Made by a program: the position numbers and the translations under genes. Below the pieces are notes generated by a model. The model had not been told where the DNA came from and made no database searches. It was given only the letters and a program-made list of their open reading frames with translations. From NCBI GenBank assembly GCA_905215695.1, contig CAJMQN010000003.1, positions 172,715 to 236,714 of the forward strand: 64,000 nt of DNA, given 5' to 3'. Shown one piece after another: positions 16,134 to 24,775 of the stretch (the first letter of the stretch is position 1; each line of letters starts with the position of its first letter). Origin of the DNA: an uncultured bacterium. Its GTDB lineage: Bacteria; Bacillota; Clostridia; Christensenellales; HGM11417.

Positions 16134-17874
16134 CCTGATTGCCTCCCTTCTGTTGGGATTCATAGACCTCGCGGTAGATTTCGCTCGATTTCAGCAGTTC
16201 TTCGTGGCTGCCCGCCGCGACAATCCTTCCGCCGTCGAGAATGATAATCTTGTCCGCGTCCTGCACGGAGGAGACCCTCTGCGCAATGATAATCTTGGTC
16301 ACGTCGGGGATATCCTCTTTGAACGCGCGCCGAATCGAGGCGTCCGTCCGGGTGTCAACCGCGCTCGTGGAGTCGTCGAGAATGAGCACCTTGGGATTTT
16401 TCAGAAGCGCCCGCGCGATACACAGCCGCTGTTTCTGCCCGCCGGAAACGTTCGTGCCCCCCTGTTCGATGTAGGTGTCGTAGCCGTCGGGGAAGGTCTT
16501 GATAAATTCGTCCGCCTTCGCGAGCCTGCATACGCGGTCGAGATCCTCGTCGGTGGCGTTGGGGTCGCCCCACTTGAGATTGTCCCGAATCGTCCCCGAG
16601 AAGAGCACGTTTTTCTGCAAAACCATGGCGACGTTCTCGCGCAGAACTTCGAGGTCGTAATCCTTCACGTCCACGCCGCCGAGCTTGACGCTTCCCACTG
16701 TCGCGTCGTAGAGGCGGGGGATCAGCTGAACGAGCGAAGTCTTGGAACTTCCCGTTCCGCCGAGAATCCCGACCGTCTCGCCGGAACGGATTTTTAAATC
16801 GACGTCGGAGAGACTACAGTTGTTCGGGTCTTTGACATAGGAAAAGCTGACGCCGTCGAATTCGACAGAGCCGTCCGAAACCTCTTTGACCGCGTTTTCG
16901 GGGCTTTTGAGGTCGGACTTTTCGTCGAGCAGCTCGGTAATTCTCTGTGCGGACTCCCGCGAAATGATGATCATGACGAGAATCATGGAGAGCATCATGA
17001 GGCTCATGAGAATCTGCATCGCATAGGCGAGCATGGTCGTAATATCGCCCTCGGTCATGCTCCCGCCGACGATAAATTTTGCGCCCAGCCAGGAGAGGAG
17101 CAGAATACAGAGATAGACCGCGAACTGCATGACGGGCGCGTTGAACGCGACAATCTTCTGCGCCTTGGAGAAATCCTTATAGATGGATTCGGAAATTTTG
17201 TTGAACTTCTTGATTTCGTGATCCTCGCGCACGTAGTTCTTGACGTCGCGGATTCCGTTGAGATTCTCCTGCACGACGTTGTTGAGGTCGTCGTAGGTAT
17301 GGAAGACGCGCTTGAAATAGGGGTGCGCCTTGACGGAGATAACCGCGAGCGCGATTCCGAGAATGGGCACGATCGCGAGAAAGACGAAGGCGATGGTGGT
17401 CTGTACGGTAAACGCCATGACGAGGGAAAAGATGAGCATGAGGGGAGCGCGCACGGCGACGCGAATCAGGAGCTGAAAGGCGTTCTGCACGTTGGTGACG
17501 TCGGTGGTGAGGCGGGTCACGATACTCGACGTCGAGAACTTGTCGATATTGGAGAAGGAGAAGTTCTGCACATTAAAGAACATATTTTTGCGCAGGTTCG
17601 CCGCAAATCCCGCCGACGCCTTGGCGGCGTACTTGCCCGAGAGATAGCCGAACAAAAGGGAAAGCGCGGACGCGACGATGAGCAGCGCGCCCGTGATGAG
17701 GATAACGCGGACGTTGCCCGCGCCGCCGTTCCCTTTGATACCGTTGTCAATGATGTATGCCATGAGAAGGGGAATGAGGACGTCGATGACGACCTCGAGC
17801 GTCACGAAGAGGGGCGCGGCAACGGTTGCCCCCTTGTATTGACCGACGCTCTTTGCGAGTTTTTTGATTATAAT
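16120..17874 (-). CDS. ABC exporter half-transporter (TM-NBD), first subunit, apparent non-ATG start
   Basis: About 584 residues with six membrane helices and an NBD: Walker A GGTGSSKTS, signature VSGGQKQ, Walker B VLILDDSTSAVD and H-loop IIAQRVSSV (Gln replacing the usual His). VLILDDS, with Asp replacing the catalytic Glu, marks a degenerate site. Such changes are typical of one half of a heterodimeric exporter. After the ribosome site GAGGAG (17883-17888) there is no ATG, GTG or TTG; the first codons are ATC-ATT-ATA-ATC-AAA-AAA. I place the start at ATT 17874, eight bases on. The longer frame to 18057 crosses the promoter. Confidence 0.85.
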   Translation of the reverse strand: MIIKKLAKSVGQYKGATVAAPLFVTLEVVIDVLIPLLMAYIIDNGIKGNGGAGNVRVILITGALLIVASALSLLFGYLSGKYAAKASAGFAANLRKNMFFNVQNFSFSNIDKFSTSSIVTRLTTDVTNVQNAFQLLIRVAVRAPLMLIFSLVMAFTVQTTIAFVFLAIVPILGIALAVISVKAHPYFKRVFHTYDDLNNVVQENLNGIRDVKNYVREDHEIKKFNKISESIYKDFSKAQKIVAFNAPVMQFAVYLCILLLSWLGAKFIVGGSMTEGDITTMLAYAMQILMSLMMLSMILVMIIISRESAQRITELLDEKSDLKSPENAVKEVSDGSVEFDGVSFSYVKDPNNCSLSDVDLKIRSGETVGILGGTGSSKTSLVQLIPRLYDATVGSVKLGGVDVKDYDLEVLRENVAMVLQKNVLFSGTIRDNLKWGDPNATDEDLDRVCRLAKADEFIKTFPDGYDTYIEQGGTNVSGGQKQRLCIARALLKNPKVLILDDSTSAVDTRTDASIRRAFKEDIPDVTKIIIAQRVSSVQDADKIIILDGGRIVAAGSHEELLKSSEIYREVYESQQKGGNQDEKE

Positions 17875-17914
17875 GATGTGTTCTCCTCTGCGGGTAAATC
17901 TTTCGTTTCTAAAT

Positions 17915-17943
17915 ACTTTAAGACAAAAATTTTTTATTGTCAA
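17915..17943 (-). promoter_or_regulatory. Promoter of the ABC exporter operon
   Basis: Minus strand TTGACA (17938-17943), 17-bp spacer, TAAAGT (17915-17920). It forces the start of the first subunit to lie downstream of about 17908. Confidence 0.65.
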
Positions 17944-17974
17944 CCGATTTTTTGCCCATAGAGGAGAACTTTTT

Positions 17975-18238
17975 TTAAGCCCCGAACTCCGTAAAAGCCT
18001 GTTGAATCTCCATGCCGATTTTGACGCCGAGGAAGAGAAGTCGAACCCGCTCGTCAAACTCCCGTTCCTCGATTCCGTCGGTGAGATTCAGGCGCATTTC
18101 GGAGAGAAGCCGCCTTGAAGGTTCGTCCAGCTTTTCCGTCAGCCGTTTTTCGATTTCCTCGGCGCGCCGCAGATAGTCGGCGCCGCTTTCGCTGTCCTTT
18201 TTGCGCAAAAAGATATACTTGTAGAGTATTGAATCCAT
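17975..18238 (-). CDS. Small hypothetical helical protein (87 aa)
   Basis: Start MDSILYKYIFLRKKDSES follows AGGAGG with good spacing. The product is charged and helical (YLRRAEEIEKRLTEKLDEPSRRLLSEM) and ends with VKIGMEIQQAFTEFGA. No transmembrane segment or known domain is seen. It lies upstream of the ABC exporter on the same strand but with its own extended -10 promoter (TGCTATAAT, -10 box at 18275-18280). Any link to the exporter is only positional. Confidence 0.7.
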   Translation of the reverse strand: MDSILYKYIFLRKKDSESGADYLRRAEEIEKRLTEKLDEPSRRLLSEMRLNLTDGIEEREFDERVRLLFLGVKIGMEIQQAFTEFGA

Positions 18239-18330
18239 AATACTTTCCTCCTGTGTAAATTGTTGGCAGAGGTCATTATAGCATATCAAATTGCGTTTGT
18301 CCCGGGGCACTACGAAAACGTTGTGTGACT

Positions 18331-18366
18331 AAAAAGAGAGGGGAGCGTTTGCTCTCCTCTCTTTTC
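18331..18366 (-). terminator. Terminator after dapB
   Basis: Hairpin AAAAGAGAGGGGAGC / GCTCTCCTCTCTTTT just downstream of the dapB stop. It is T-rich on either strand. Confidence 0.8.
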
Positions 18367-18376
18367 TTATTCTCTC

Positions 18377-19141
18377 CTATCGGAAATTTTCTTCGATATA
18401 GTCGTCCATATTATATTTTCCCGCGGGCTTGCCCTTTAAAAATCCGGCTGCGCGGAGCGCGCCCTGCGCAAAGACGGCTTTGGACTGCGCGCGGTGGGAG
18501 AGGGTAATCTCCTCATCGTGCCCGAGAAACAGGACGTCGTGCTCGCCCACGACCGTACCGCCCCGCACGGCGTGAATCCCGATTTCGCGGGGGGTGCGTT
18601 TTGCGTCCCTGCCCTGCCGCCCGAAGACGAAATCCTTTTCGTCGTGTCCGGACACGGCGGCGGCGAGCATGAGCGCGGTGCCGCTCGGCGCGTCCACCTT
18701 TTGGTTGTGGTGCTTTTCCACGATTTCGACTTCAAAACTTTCCCCGAGGAATTCGGACGCCTTCTTTACAAGGCTTTCGAGGAGCGCGATGCCGAGGGAG
18801 AGATTGAAAGTCTGAAAGAGGGCAATCTTCTTCGCCGCGTTCGCAATCTCCTCTTTCTGTTCGGGCGTGTATCCCGTCGTCGCAAGCACCGCGCCGCAGT
18901 GGAACTTTCTGCAATACGCGAGAATGCCCCCGAGCGCGTCGGGTCGGGAAAAATCCACAACCGCGTCCGCGCGGACGTCGCATTCCTCCGCCGAGCGGAA
19001 GAGCGGGAAAGAAAATCCTTCGGGAGCGGCAAACTTGTCCACCCCCGCGACCACGCGGAAGTGTTCCGCGTCCGCCGCCGCAAGCTCCGCGACCACGCGC
19101 CCCATCTTGCCGCCCGCACCGCAAATCAAAATATCCGTCAT
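18377..19141 (-). CDS. dapB: 4-hydroxy-tetrahydrodipicolinate reductase
   Basis: The 254-residue product starts at MTDILICGAGGKMGRVV; the longer upstream frame is inside dapA. The Rossmann glycine loop GAGGKMGR sits at the N-terminus. The catalytic block EKHHNQKVDAPSGTALM contains the paired histidines and lysine, and NLSLGIALLESLVKKA precedes it. It is last of the asd-dapA-dapB operon, overlapping dapA by ATGA. It reduces the DapA product with NAD(P)H toward diaminopimelate and lysine. Confidence 0.96.
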   Translation of the reverse strand: MTDILICGAGGKMGRVVAELAAADAEHFRVVAGVDKFAAPEGFSFPLFRSAEECDVRADAVVDFSRPDALGGILAYCRKFHCGAVLATTGYTPEQKEEIANAAKKIALFQTFNLSLGIALLESLVKKASEFLGESFEVEIVEKHHNQKVDAPSGTALMLAAAVSGHDEKDFVFGRQGRDAKRTPREIGIHAVRGGTVVGEHDVLFLGHDEEITLSHRAQSKAVFAQGALRAAGFLKGKPAGKYNMDDYIEENFR

Positions 19142-20010
19142 ATCCCGAACTCCTTCATTGCCTTTTTGAGAATTTCGACGTTCTGCGGCTCCATGGGGGA
19201 GAGCGGCATGCGGAGGGTCGGTCCGCACATGCCCATGAGGTGCGCCGCCGTCTTGACGGGAATGGGGTTGACCTCGACAAACATGGCTTTCGCAAGCTCG
19301 TCGAGCCGGAAACTCATCTCGCGCGCCCGTTCAAACTCTCCGCCGAAGTACGCGTCGCAGAGTTCGCGCATGAATTTCGGAATCACATTGGCGGTGACTG
19401 AAATGATACCCTTCGCGCCGAGCGCGAGGCAGACGTAGCCGAGCGCGTCGTCCCCGCAGTAGAGGGGGGCGCGGTCTGTGGCGCACTTTGCCATCTGAAT
19501 AATCTGCGAAATATTTCCGCTCGCCTCCTTGATGCCGCCCAGATTGGAGTGCTCCGCCATCTTGGCAAAAGCCGCAGGGGAGATATTGACTCCAGTGCGC
19601 CCGGGCACGTTGTAGGCGATGACGGGAATCCCCACGCTGTCGCAGATTGCGTTGTAGTGCGCGACGAGCCCGTTCTGCGTACACTTGTTGTAATAGGGAG
19701 TGACGACGAGGAGCGCCTCCGCGCCAAGGGATTCCGCGAACCTGCTTTCCTCGACGACGGCGGCGGTGTTGTTGCCTCCCGTTCCCATGAGAACGGGAAC
19801 CCGCCCCGCGATTTTCGAGAGCGCGAACCGCATGACCTCGTGTTTTTCCTCTTTCGTCATGGTGGACGGCTCTCCCGTCGTTCCCGCGATGAGAATGGCG
19901 TTTGTGCCGTTTGCGATCTGGAATTCGATGAGCCGACCGAGCGCCTCAAAGTCCACGCCCGTTTCGGTAAAGGGCGTAATCAGCGCGACGCAGCTTCCCT
20001 GAAATACCAT
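19138..20010 (-). CDS. dapA: 4-hydroxy-tetrahydrodipicolinate synthase
   Basis: A 290-residue TIM-barrel of normal length. AGTTGEPST binds pyruvate's carboxylate, YNVPGRTG carries the catalytic tyrosine (about 133), and GGIKEASGN carries the Schiff-base lysine (about 161). It condenses pyruvate with aspartate semialdehyde from Asd. It lies between asd (37 nt gap) and dapB (4-nt overlap) and so should be lysine-regulated through the upstream riboswitch. Confidence 0.97.
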   Translation of the reverse strand: MVFQGSCVALITPFTETGVDFEALGRLIEFQIANGTNAILIAGTTGEPSTMTKEEKHEVMRFALSKIAGRVPVLMGTGGNNTAAVVEESRFAESLGAEALLVVTPYYNKCTQNGLVAHYNAICDSVGIPVIAYNVPGRTGVNISPAAFAKMAEHSNLGGIKEASGNISQIIQMAKCATDRAPLYCGDDALGYVCLALGAKGIISVTANVIPKFMRELCDAYFGGEFERAREMSFRLDELAKAMFVEVNPIPVKTAAHLMGMCGPTLRMPLSPMEPQNVEILKKAMKEFGI

Positions 20011-20047
20011 ATCTGTCCCTCCGTATTTAGGTTATGTGAAATTCGTA

Positions 20048-21046
20048 TTACTTGTTCCAATCGGCAATGATGCGCTCTGCAATCTGCACGGCGTTTGTCG
20101 CCGCGCCCTTTCTGATGTTGTCGGCGACCACCCAAAGGTTGCACCCCGAGGGAACGGTGTCGTCGATGCGCACCCGCCCGACAAACACGCCGTCCTTGTC
20201 CTCGCAGAGTTTCGCCATGGGATAGACGTTGTTTTTGACGTCGTCCTGCAAAATGATTCCTTCCGCGCCCGCGAGCGTCTCCTTGATTCCCTCGAGGGTG
20301 CAGGGCTTTTCAAATTCGAGGTTGATGGATTCGCTGTGTCCGTGGAATACGGGAACGCGCACGCAGGTCGCCGTGACCTTGATTTCGGGGTCGAGAATCT
20401 TGTGCGTCTCGAAAATCATCTTGTCCTCTTCCTTGGTGTAGCCGTTGTCCAAAAAGACGTCGATGTGCGGAATGCAGTTCCCGAAGATGGGGTAGGGGAA
20501 TTTCTTGGGCGCCTCGCCCTTTACGCCGTCCTCGAGATCCTTGTAGCCCTGAACGCCCGCGCCGGATACCGCCTGATAGGTGGAATAGACGACGCGTTTG
20601 ATTTTATATCTGTCATGCAGGGGCTTCAAGGCGACCATCGCCTGAATGGTGGAGCAGTTGGGGTTTGCGATGATGCCCTTGTTCCAAGCGATGTCCGCGG
20701 CGTTGACCTCGGGCACGACGAGCGGAACTTCGGGGTCTCTGCGCCATTGGCTCGAGTTATCGACGACGATTGCGCCCTGCGCCGCGAAAATGGGAGCAAA
20801 CTCCTTGCTCGCGCCCGCGCCCGCCGAAAAGAGCGCGATGTCGATTTTTTTGCCCTCGATATTTTCGCGCTTGGTCTCGATGATTTCATACTCTTTTCCC
20901 ATGAAGGAAACTTTGCTTCCCGCGCTCTTCGCGGACGCGAAGAGATAATAGTTTTCGACGGGGAGCTTGCGCTCTTCGAGAACTTGCAGGAATTTCCTTC
21001 CGACCATTCCGGTTGCGCCGACGACGGCAACGTTGATTTTTTTCAT
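20048..21046 (-). CDS. asd: Aspartate-semialdehyde dehydrogenase
   Basis: A 332-residue protein with NADP-binding GATGMVGR (10-17), the catalytic cysteine in NPNCSTIQ (Cys131) and the substrate-binding region around SGAGVQGYKDLE. It makes L-aspartate semialdehyde, the branch point to lysine, DAP, methionine and threonine. It is the first gene after the lysine riboswitch and terminator, with ribosome site AAGGAGAGG. Confidence 0.97.
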   Translation of the reverse strand: MKKINVAVVGATGMVGRKFLQVLEERKLPVENYYLFASAKSAGSKVSFMGKEYEIIETKRENIEGKKIDIALFSAGAGASKEFAPIFAAQGAIVVDNSSQWRRDPEVPLVVPEVNAADIAWNKGIIANPNCSTIQAMVALKPLHDRYKIKRVVYSTYQAVSGAGVQGYKDLEDGVKGEAPKKFPYPIFGNCIPHIDVFLDNGYTKEEDKMIFETHKILDPEIKVTATCVRVPVFHGHSESINLEFEKPCTLEGIKETLAGAEGIILQDDVKNNVYPMAKLCEDKDGVFVGRVRIDDTVPSGCNLWVVADNIRKGAATNAVQIAERIIADWNK

Positions 21047-21062
21047 ACAAACCTCTCCTTTT

Positions 21063-21309
21063 AAAAAGAGGGCGCTTCTCCGTAGAAAAGCGCCCTTTTA
21101 TGTCTTGTCAAACGTTCGGGTGCCTTCAGTGCTCCATCCCGCCCGACAGGGAGAGATGACAGTCATGAAGGTGTTGTCCCTCATGCCCAACGGAAAAACC
21201 TGTTTCGGCGGCGATTCCGTTTCGGCGGATATACCCTTTCCGCGTCCCGCGCCCCGAATGGCGCCTCTTTGGTTCGCGTACTCATGTTATCCGCTCCTCT
21301 TACAGCGCT
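21063..21309 (-). promoter_or_regulatory. Lysine riboswitch (L-box) with expression-platform terminator
   Basis: Read on the minus strand: ATGAGTA soon after the start, GGGTATATCCGCCGAAACGG, CCGTTGGGCATGAGGGACAA, CTTCATGACTGTC and a closing AGCACTGAAGG. These match the conserved ATGAGTA, GCCGAAGC, GGCTG and ACTGTC positions of lysine riboswitches. The closing helix is AGCGCT (21304-21309) with AGCACT (21128-21133). A terminator hairpin AGGGCGCTTTTC / GAGAAGCGCCCT with T-run follows at about 21063-21100. Lysine binding should terminate transcription before asd. Confidence 0.9.
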
Positions 21310-21312
21310 TTC

Positions 21313-21341
21313 ATCATATCACATTGAAAACCTGTTGTCAA
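21313..21341 (-). promoter_or_regulatory. Promoter of the lysine-riboswitch operon
   Basis: Minus strand TTGACA (21336-21341), 17-bp spacer, TATGAT (21313-21318), ending just before the first helix of the riboswitch. Confidence 0.85.
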
Positions 21342-21345
21342 AAGA

Positions 21346-21378
21346 ATTTGCGGAAAAAATCCGATTTGCGGAAAAAAT
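21346..21378. repeat. Two-copy 15-bp direct repeat between divergent promoters
   Basis: ATTTGCGGAAAAAAT occurs at 21346-21360 and 21364-21378, period 18 bp. It lies between the asd promoter and the likely promoter of the M20 gene (TATAAT at 21405-21410). Confidence 0.6.
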
Positions 21379-21532
21379 GCTTTGTCGTTTTTCGTGTAAT
21401 ATGATATAATAGACGCATGGTTTTCGTTGCGCGAAAAGAAAAACTCCGTTTTTCCGTCCTGTCGGACGCATGCGTCTCTTGAAACCGGTCGCAAAAATGC
21501 CCTTGCCAGCAAGCATTTTTGCAGGAGTTATA

Positions 21533-22630
21533 ATGTACAAAGTCATGGAAACAATGCTTGCATATATCACGCGTGTGCGCAGAAAACTGCACCGCTGTCC
21601 CGAGCCCGCGTTCTGCGAGTTCGAGACGCAGAAGGCGGTGGAATCGGAGCTTGCCGCGCTGAACATTCCCTTTCGGGAAATCGGGACGGGAATCGTCGCC
21701 GACCTCGATTTGGGCAAGGAGAAGAGGATCGCCTTCCGCGCGGACATGGACGCCCTGCCCGTGACCGAACGGACGGGAGCGGAGTACGCCTCCGAGCGCC
21801 CCGGCTTCATGCACGCCTGCGGACACGACGGGCACATGGCGCTTCTTTTGGGCTTTGCGAAGTCCTGCGCGGAGAACCCTTCGGGCATCGGGTGCAATCT
21901 CCGCTTTGTTTTCCAACCCGCCGAAGAGGGCGAAGGGGGAGCGCGGAACATGATTGCGGGCGGTGCGCTCGAGGGCGTGGACGAAATCTACGCGGTGCAT
22001 CTCGACCCCTCGCTCGACCCGGGAAAGCTCGGTCTCTGCTACGGCGCGAGCATGGCGGGGGACTTTGAATTTGACGTAAACTTTGCGGGCGAATCCGCGC
22101 ATTGCGCGGAGAAGTCCAAGGGAAAGGACGCGCTCGCCGCGGCGTGCGAATTTGCCGCTTCCCTTTCCGAACTGGTGGGCAAGGGGGATTCTCTCCTGCA
22201 CGCGGGCAAACTGACGGCGGGCGTCGCGCGCAACGTGGTCGCGGAGAGCGCGAAACTCGAGTGCACGATGCGCTTTTTCGAGGAGAAGGAGCGCGACCGT
22301 CTCCTGCGGCTCATGAAATTTCAGCTCGGGTATCTGTCGGACAGATACGGCGTAAAGGGCGAAATCGAGAAGGTCACCGAGTATATCCCCTTAAAGAACG
22401 CCCGTACCTGTGTGGACAAGCTCAAGGCGGCGTCCGATTGGGTGCCGCAGAAGAGGAAATATCTCGGCGAGGACTTCGCGTTTTACCTTGCGGAATGCAA
22501 GGGGGCGCACGGCTGGCTGGGCGTAAAGAAATCGCCCGAGACCAAACTGCACGCGGCGGACTTCGACTTTGAGGAACAAAGCCTGCTTGCGGGACTTGAA
22601 ATCTATCGAAAACTTGTGGAGAACGATTGA
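21533..22630 (+). CDS. M20D-type amidohydrolase / N-acyl-amino-acid deacetylase
   Basis: The 365-residue start MYKVMETMLAY follows GCAGGAG; the longer frame from 21470 crosses a hairpin and lacks a ribosome site. Metal ligands are HACGHDGH (Cys96, His98), the catalytic glutamates are in FQPAEEGEGGA, and a late LGEDFAFYL gives the last ligand. The family includes N-acetyl-diaminopimelate deacetylases, hippurate and IAA-amino-acid hydrolases. Divergence from the asd-dap operon makes a DAP-pathway role plausible but unproven. The dimerisation domain looks intact. Confidence 0.85.
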   Translation: MYKVMETMLAYITRVRRKLHRCPEPAFCEFETQKAVESELAALNIPFREIGTGIVADLDLGKEKRIAFRADMDALPVTERTGAEYASERPGFMHACGHDGHMALLLGFAKSCAENPSGIGCNLRFVFQPAEEGEGGARNMIAGGALEGVDEIYAVHLDPSLDPGKLGLCYGASMAGDFEFDVNFAGESAHCAEKSKGKDALAAACEFAASLSELVGKGDSLLHAGKLTAGVARNVVAESAKLECTMRFFEEKERDRLLRLMKFQLGYLSDRYGVKGEIEKVTEYIPLKNARTCVDKLKAASDWVPQKRKYLGEDFAFYLAECKGAHGWLGVKKSPETKLHAADFDFEEQSLLAGLEIYRKLVEND

Positions 22631-22632
22631 AT

Positions 22633-23997
22633 ATGGCGCAGAAAAAGAAGGGCGGATTTTTTCAGAGAATCATCATGGGCAGCGAGAAAGCGGAGGGCTA
22701 CGCGCGCTCCACGCTGCCCTCGAACCGTTGGGAACTCGGCTGGGACATCTTCAAAGGGCGTTTTTGGAAACTCGTCCTCGTAAATTTAATGCTCCTCGTG
22801 GGCGCGCTCGGAATTATCTTCTGCGTGGTCATGATGTACATGGGCAACGTGGTCATCGGCTCGAGTCTTCCCTTCGGACAAAACCTCGGCATGGGGTATC
22901 CGTATGTAGAAGGGCTCGAAGCGCAGGCGGTTCTGTACCAAATCGGCTTGACGAACACCTATTTCCTGCTGCTGATTCCCGCGTGCCTGCTGTTCGGCGT
23001 GGTGTGCTCGGGCGTGTTCTACATCATGCGGAACTTGGTGTGGACGGAAGGCGTGTTCATCGCCAACGATTTTTGGCGGGGCTTAAAGCAGAACATCGTG
23101 CAGATTCTGTTCGTCATGCTCGGCTATTCGGTCTTTCTGCTGATTTCCAAATTCTCGTTAAACCAAATTGCGTGGCTTGAATTCAACGGGCAGGGAAACT
23201 TTTTCTTCTCCTTCTCGCGGGTGGGAATTTGGATCGTCATGGGGCTTCTGACCATCATGGCGCTGTACTCGATGACGATTTCGGTGACCTACAAACTGTC
23301 CTTTTGGCAGCTTGTCAAGAACAGTTTTCTTTTGACCATCGGACTTCTCCCGCAGAACCTGTTTTTCATTCTGCTGATGATCGCGCCCGCAATCCTCGGT
23401 ATGCTGCTGTCCTTCCTGTCGCCCTTTGTCATCATGATCTATCTGCTGTTCGGACTGTCTGCGGCGGTGCTGATTTGGACAAACTATTCGCATTGGGTGT
23501 TCGATAAATTCATCAACGACCGCGTCGAGGGCGCGGAGAAGAACCGCGGCATCTACACGAAAGTGGACGTCAAGGGGCAGCCCGTGACCAAGAAGAAGAA
23601 AAAAGCGGGCGGCTTTGCGAACCCGAAGAAGAAAAAGAAGTCGGAGCCTGTCCCCGAGCCGGAGATTACGGAGCTTTCGACGAGCTTCTCCCGTGCGGAC
23701 CTTGAGCGGCTCGAGCGCGAGAAACAGGCGTACGCGGAGGCAATCCGCACGAACGCCGAAGCGGAAGAGTCCGAGGATGACGAGGACGAGGAGGAAGAGA
23801 TGACGGACGAGAACGGAGAGTTTGACGCAGAGGAGACCATCGACGAGGCGATGGAGGAATTTGAAGAGGAGAGCGACGGGAGCGAGGGCTACGAGGACGC
23901 GCTGAAACTCGACGGCGCGGACGCGGAGGAAGAATCCGAAGACGAACCCGAGGACGAAACCGAAAAGGTGAAGGTCGTCGGCAGGAAAAAGAAATAG
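22633..23997 (+). CDS. DUF624/YesL-like membrane protein with long acidic tail
   Basis: The ATG at 22633 is preferred over TTG 22627, which overlaps the upstream stop. About six membrane helices (45-300) include FGVVCSGVFYIMRNLVWTEGVFIANDFWRGLKQNI, which resembles the DUF624/YesL family. After residue about 310 come Lys-rich runs (KKKKK) and an approx. 100-residue Glu/Asp-rich disordered tail ending VVGRKKK. The tail is not part of YesL. It follows the M20 gene by 2 nt and leads into the methyltransferase, forming one operon. Function unknown. Confidence 0.65.
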   Translation: MAQKKKGGFFQRIIMGSEKAEGYARSTLPSNRWELGWDIFKGRFWKLVLVNLMLLVGALGIIFCVVMMYMGNVVIGSSLPFGQNLGMGYPYVEGLEAQAVLYQIGLTNTYFLLLIPACLLFGVVCSGVFYIMRNLVWTEGVFIANDFWRGLKQNIVQILFVMLGYSVFLLISKFSLNQIAWLEFNGQGNFFFSFSRVGIWIVMGLLTIMALYSMTISVTYKLSFWQLVKNSFLLTIGLLPQNLFFILLMIAPAILGMLLSFLSPFVIMIYLLFGLSAAVLIWTNYSHWVFDKFINDRVEGAEKNRGIYTKVDVKGQPVTKKKKKAGGFANPKKKKKSEPVPEPEITELSTSFSRADLERLEREKQAYAEAIRTNAEAEESEDDEDEEEEMTDENGEFDAEETIDEAMEEFEEESDGSEGYEDALKLDGADAEEESEDEPEDETEKVKVVGRKKK

Positions 23998-24001
23998 AAA
24001 A

Positions 24002-24730
24002 ATGTATTCCGCACTTGCAAAATTTTACGAGAAACTCAACGATAACTGCGACCGGGAAACTTGGTCGCATTATCTTATTTCGCTGCTTGGCGAGCTGTGC
24101 GGCGACCCGGGGAAATTAGAGGGGGCGGACCTCGGCTGCGGAACGGGCGGGCTGACCGCTCTGCTCGCGCGGGAAACCCGAATCGCGGCGGCGTGCGACC
24201 TTTCGGCGGAAATGCTGTCCGCGGCGTCTGCGCGCGCGGGACTTTCGGGCGTGCCCCTTGTGCAGTGCGATTTTTCGCACTTCCGCGCGCCGCACAAACT
24301 GAATTTTCTGAACGCGGCGGACGACGCCTTCAACTATCTTCCGCCCGCGGAATTAAAAAAGACCTTTGCCCGTCTGCGCGCGCAGTTGAAGGGGGACGGG
24401 GTGCTCCTTTTCGACCTGTCCTCTCCGTACAAACTGCGGGAAGTGCTCGGCGACAACCTGTTTTTCGACGACGGCGAAGAACTGTCGATGTTTTGGCAGA
24501 GCGAGCTTTGCGGAAACGCCGTGAAATTTTCGCTGACCTTTTTCGAGCGGACGGAAAGCGGTCTGTACCGTCGGACGGAAGAGGAACAAACGCAGTATAT
24601 ACACGAACCCGCCGAAGTCCTGCAAGCGCTTGCGGAGGCGGGATTTTCGGAAAGGTACGCGTACGACGGTTTTACCCGCGACCCGGTGCGCCCGGACAGT
24701 CTGCGGATTCAGTTTGCGGCGCGGCGCTGA
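24002..24730 (+). CDS. Class I SAM-dependent methyltransferase
   Basis: A 242-residue protein beginning MYSALAKFYEKLNDNCDRETW, which is typical of clostridial class I methyltransferases. Motif I ADLGCGTGGLTALLA binds SAM, followed by CDLSAEML (motif II) and the acidic NAADDAFNYL in place of motif IV. The substrate, probably a small molecule or tRNA-related, is not evident. It sits 4 nt after the acidic-tail membrane protein and 45 nt before hslO. Confidence 0.88.
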   Translation: MYSALAKFYEKLNDNCDRETWSHYLISLLGELCGDPGKLEGADLGCGTGGLTALLARETRIAAACDLSAEMLSAASARAGLSGVPLVQCDFSHFRAPHKLNFLNAADDAFNYLPPAELKKTFARLRAQLKGDGVLLFDLSSPYKLREVLGDNLFFDDGEELSMFWQSELCGNAVKFSLTFFERTESGLYRRTEEEQTQYIHEPAEVLQALAEAGFSERYAYDGFTRDPVRPDSLRIQFAARR

Positions 24731-24775
24731 CTCCAACCCGTGCCCAAGCTCTGACATTTTACGAGAGGTTCAACG

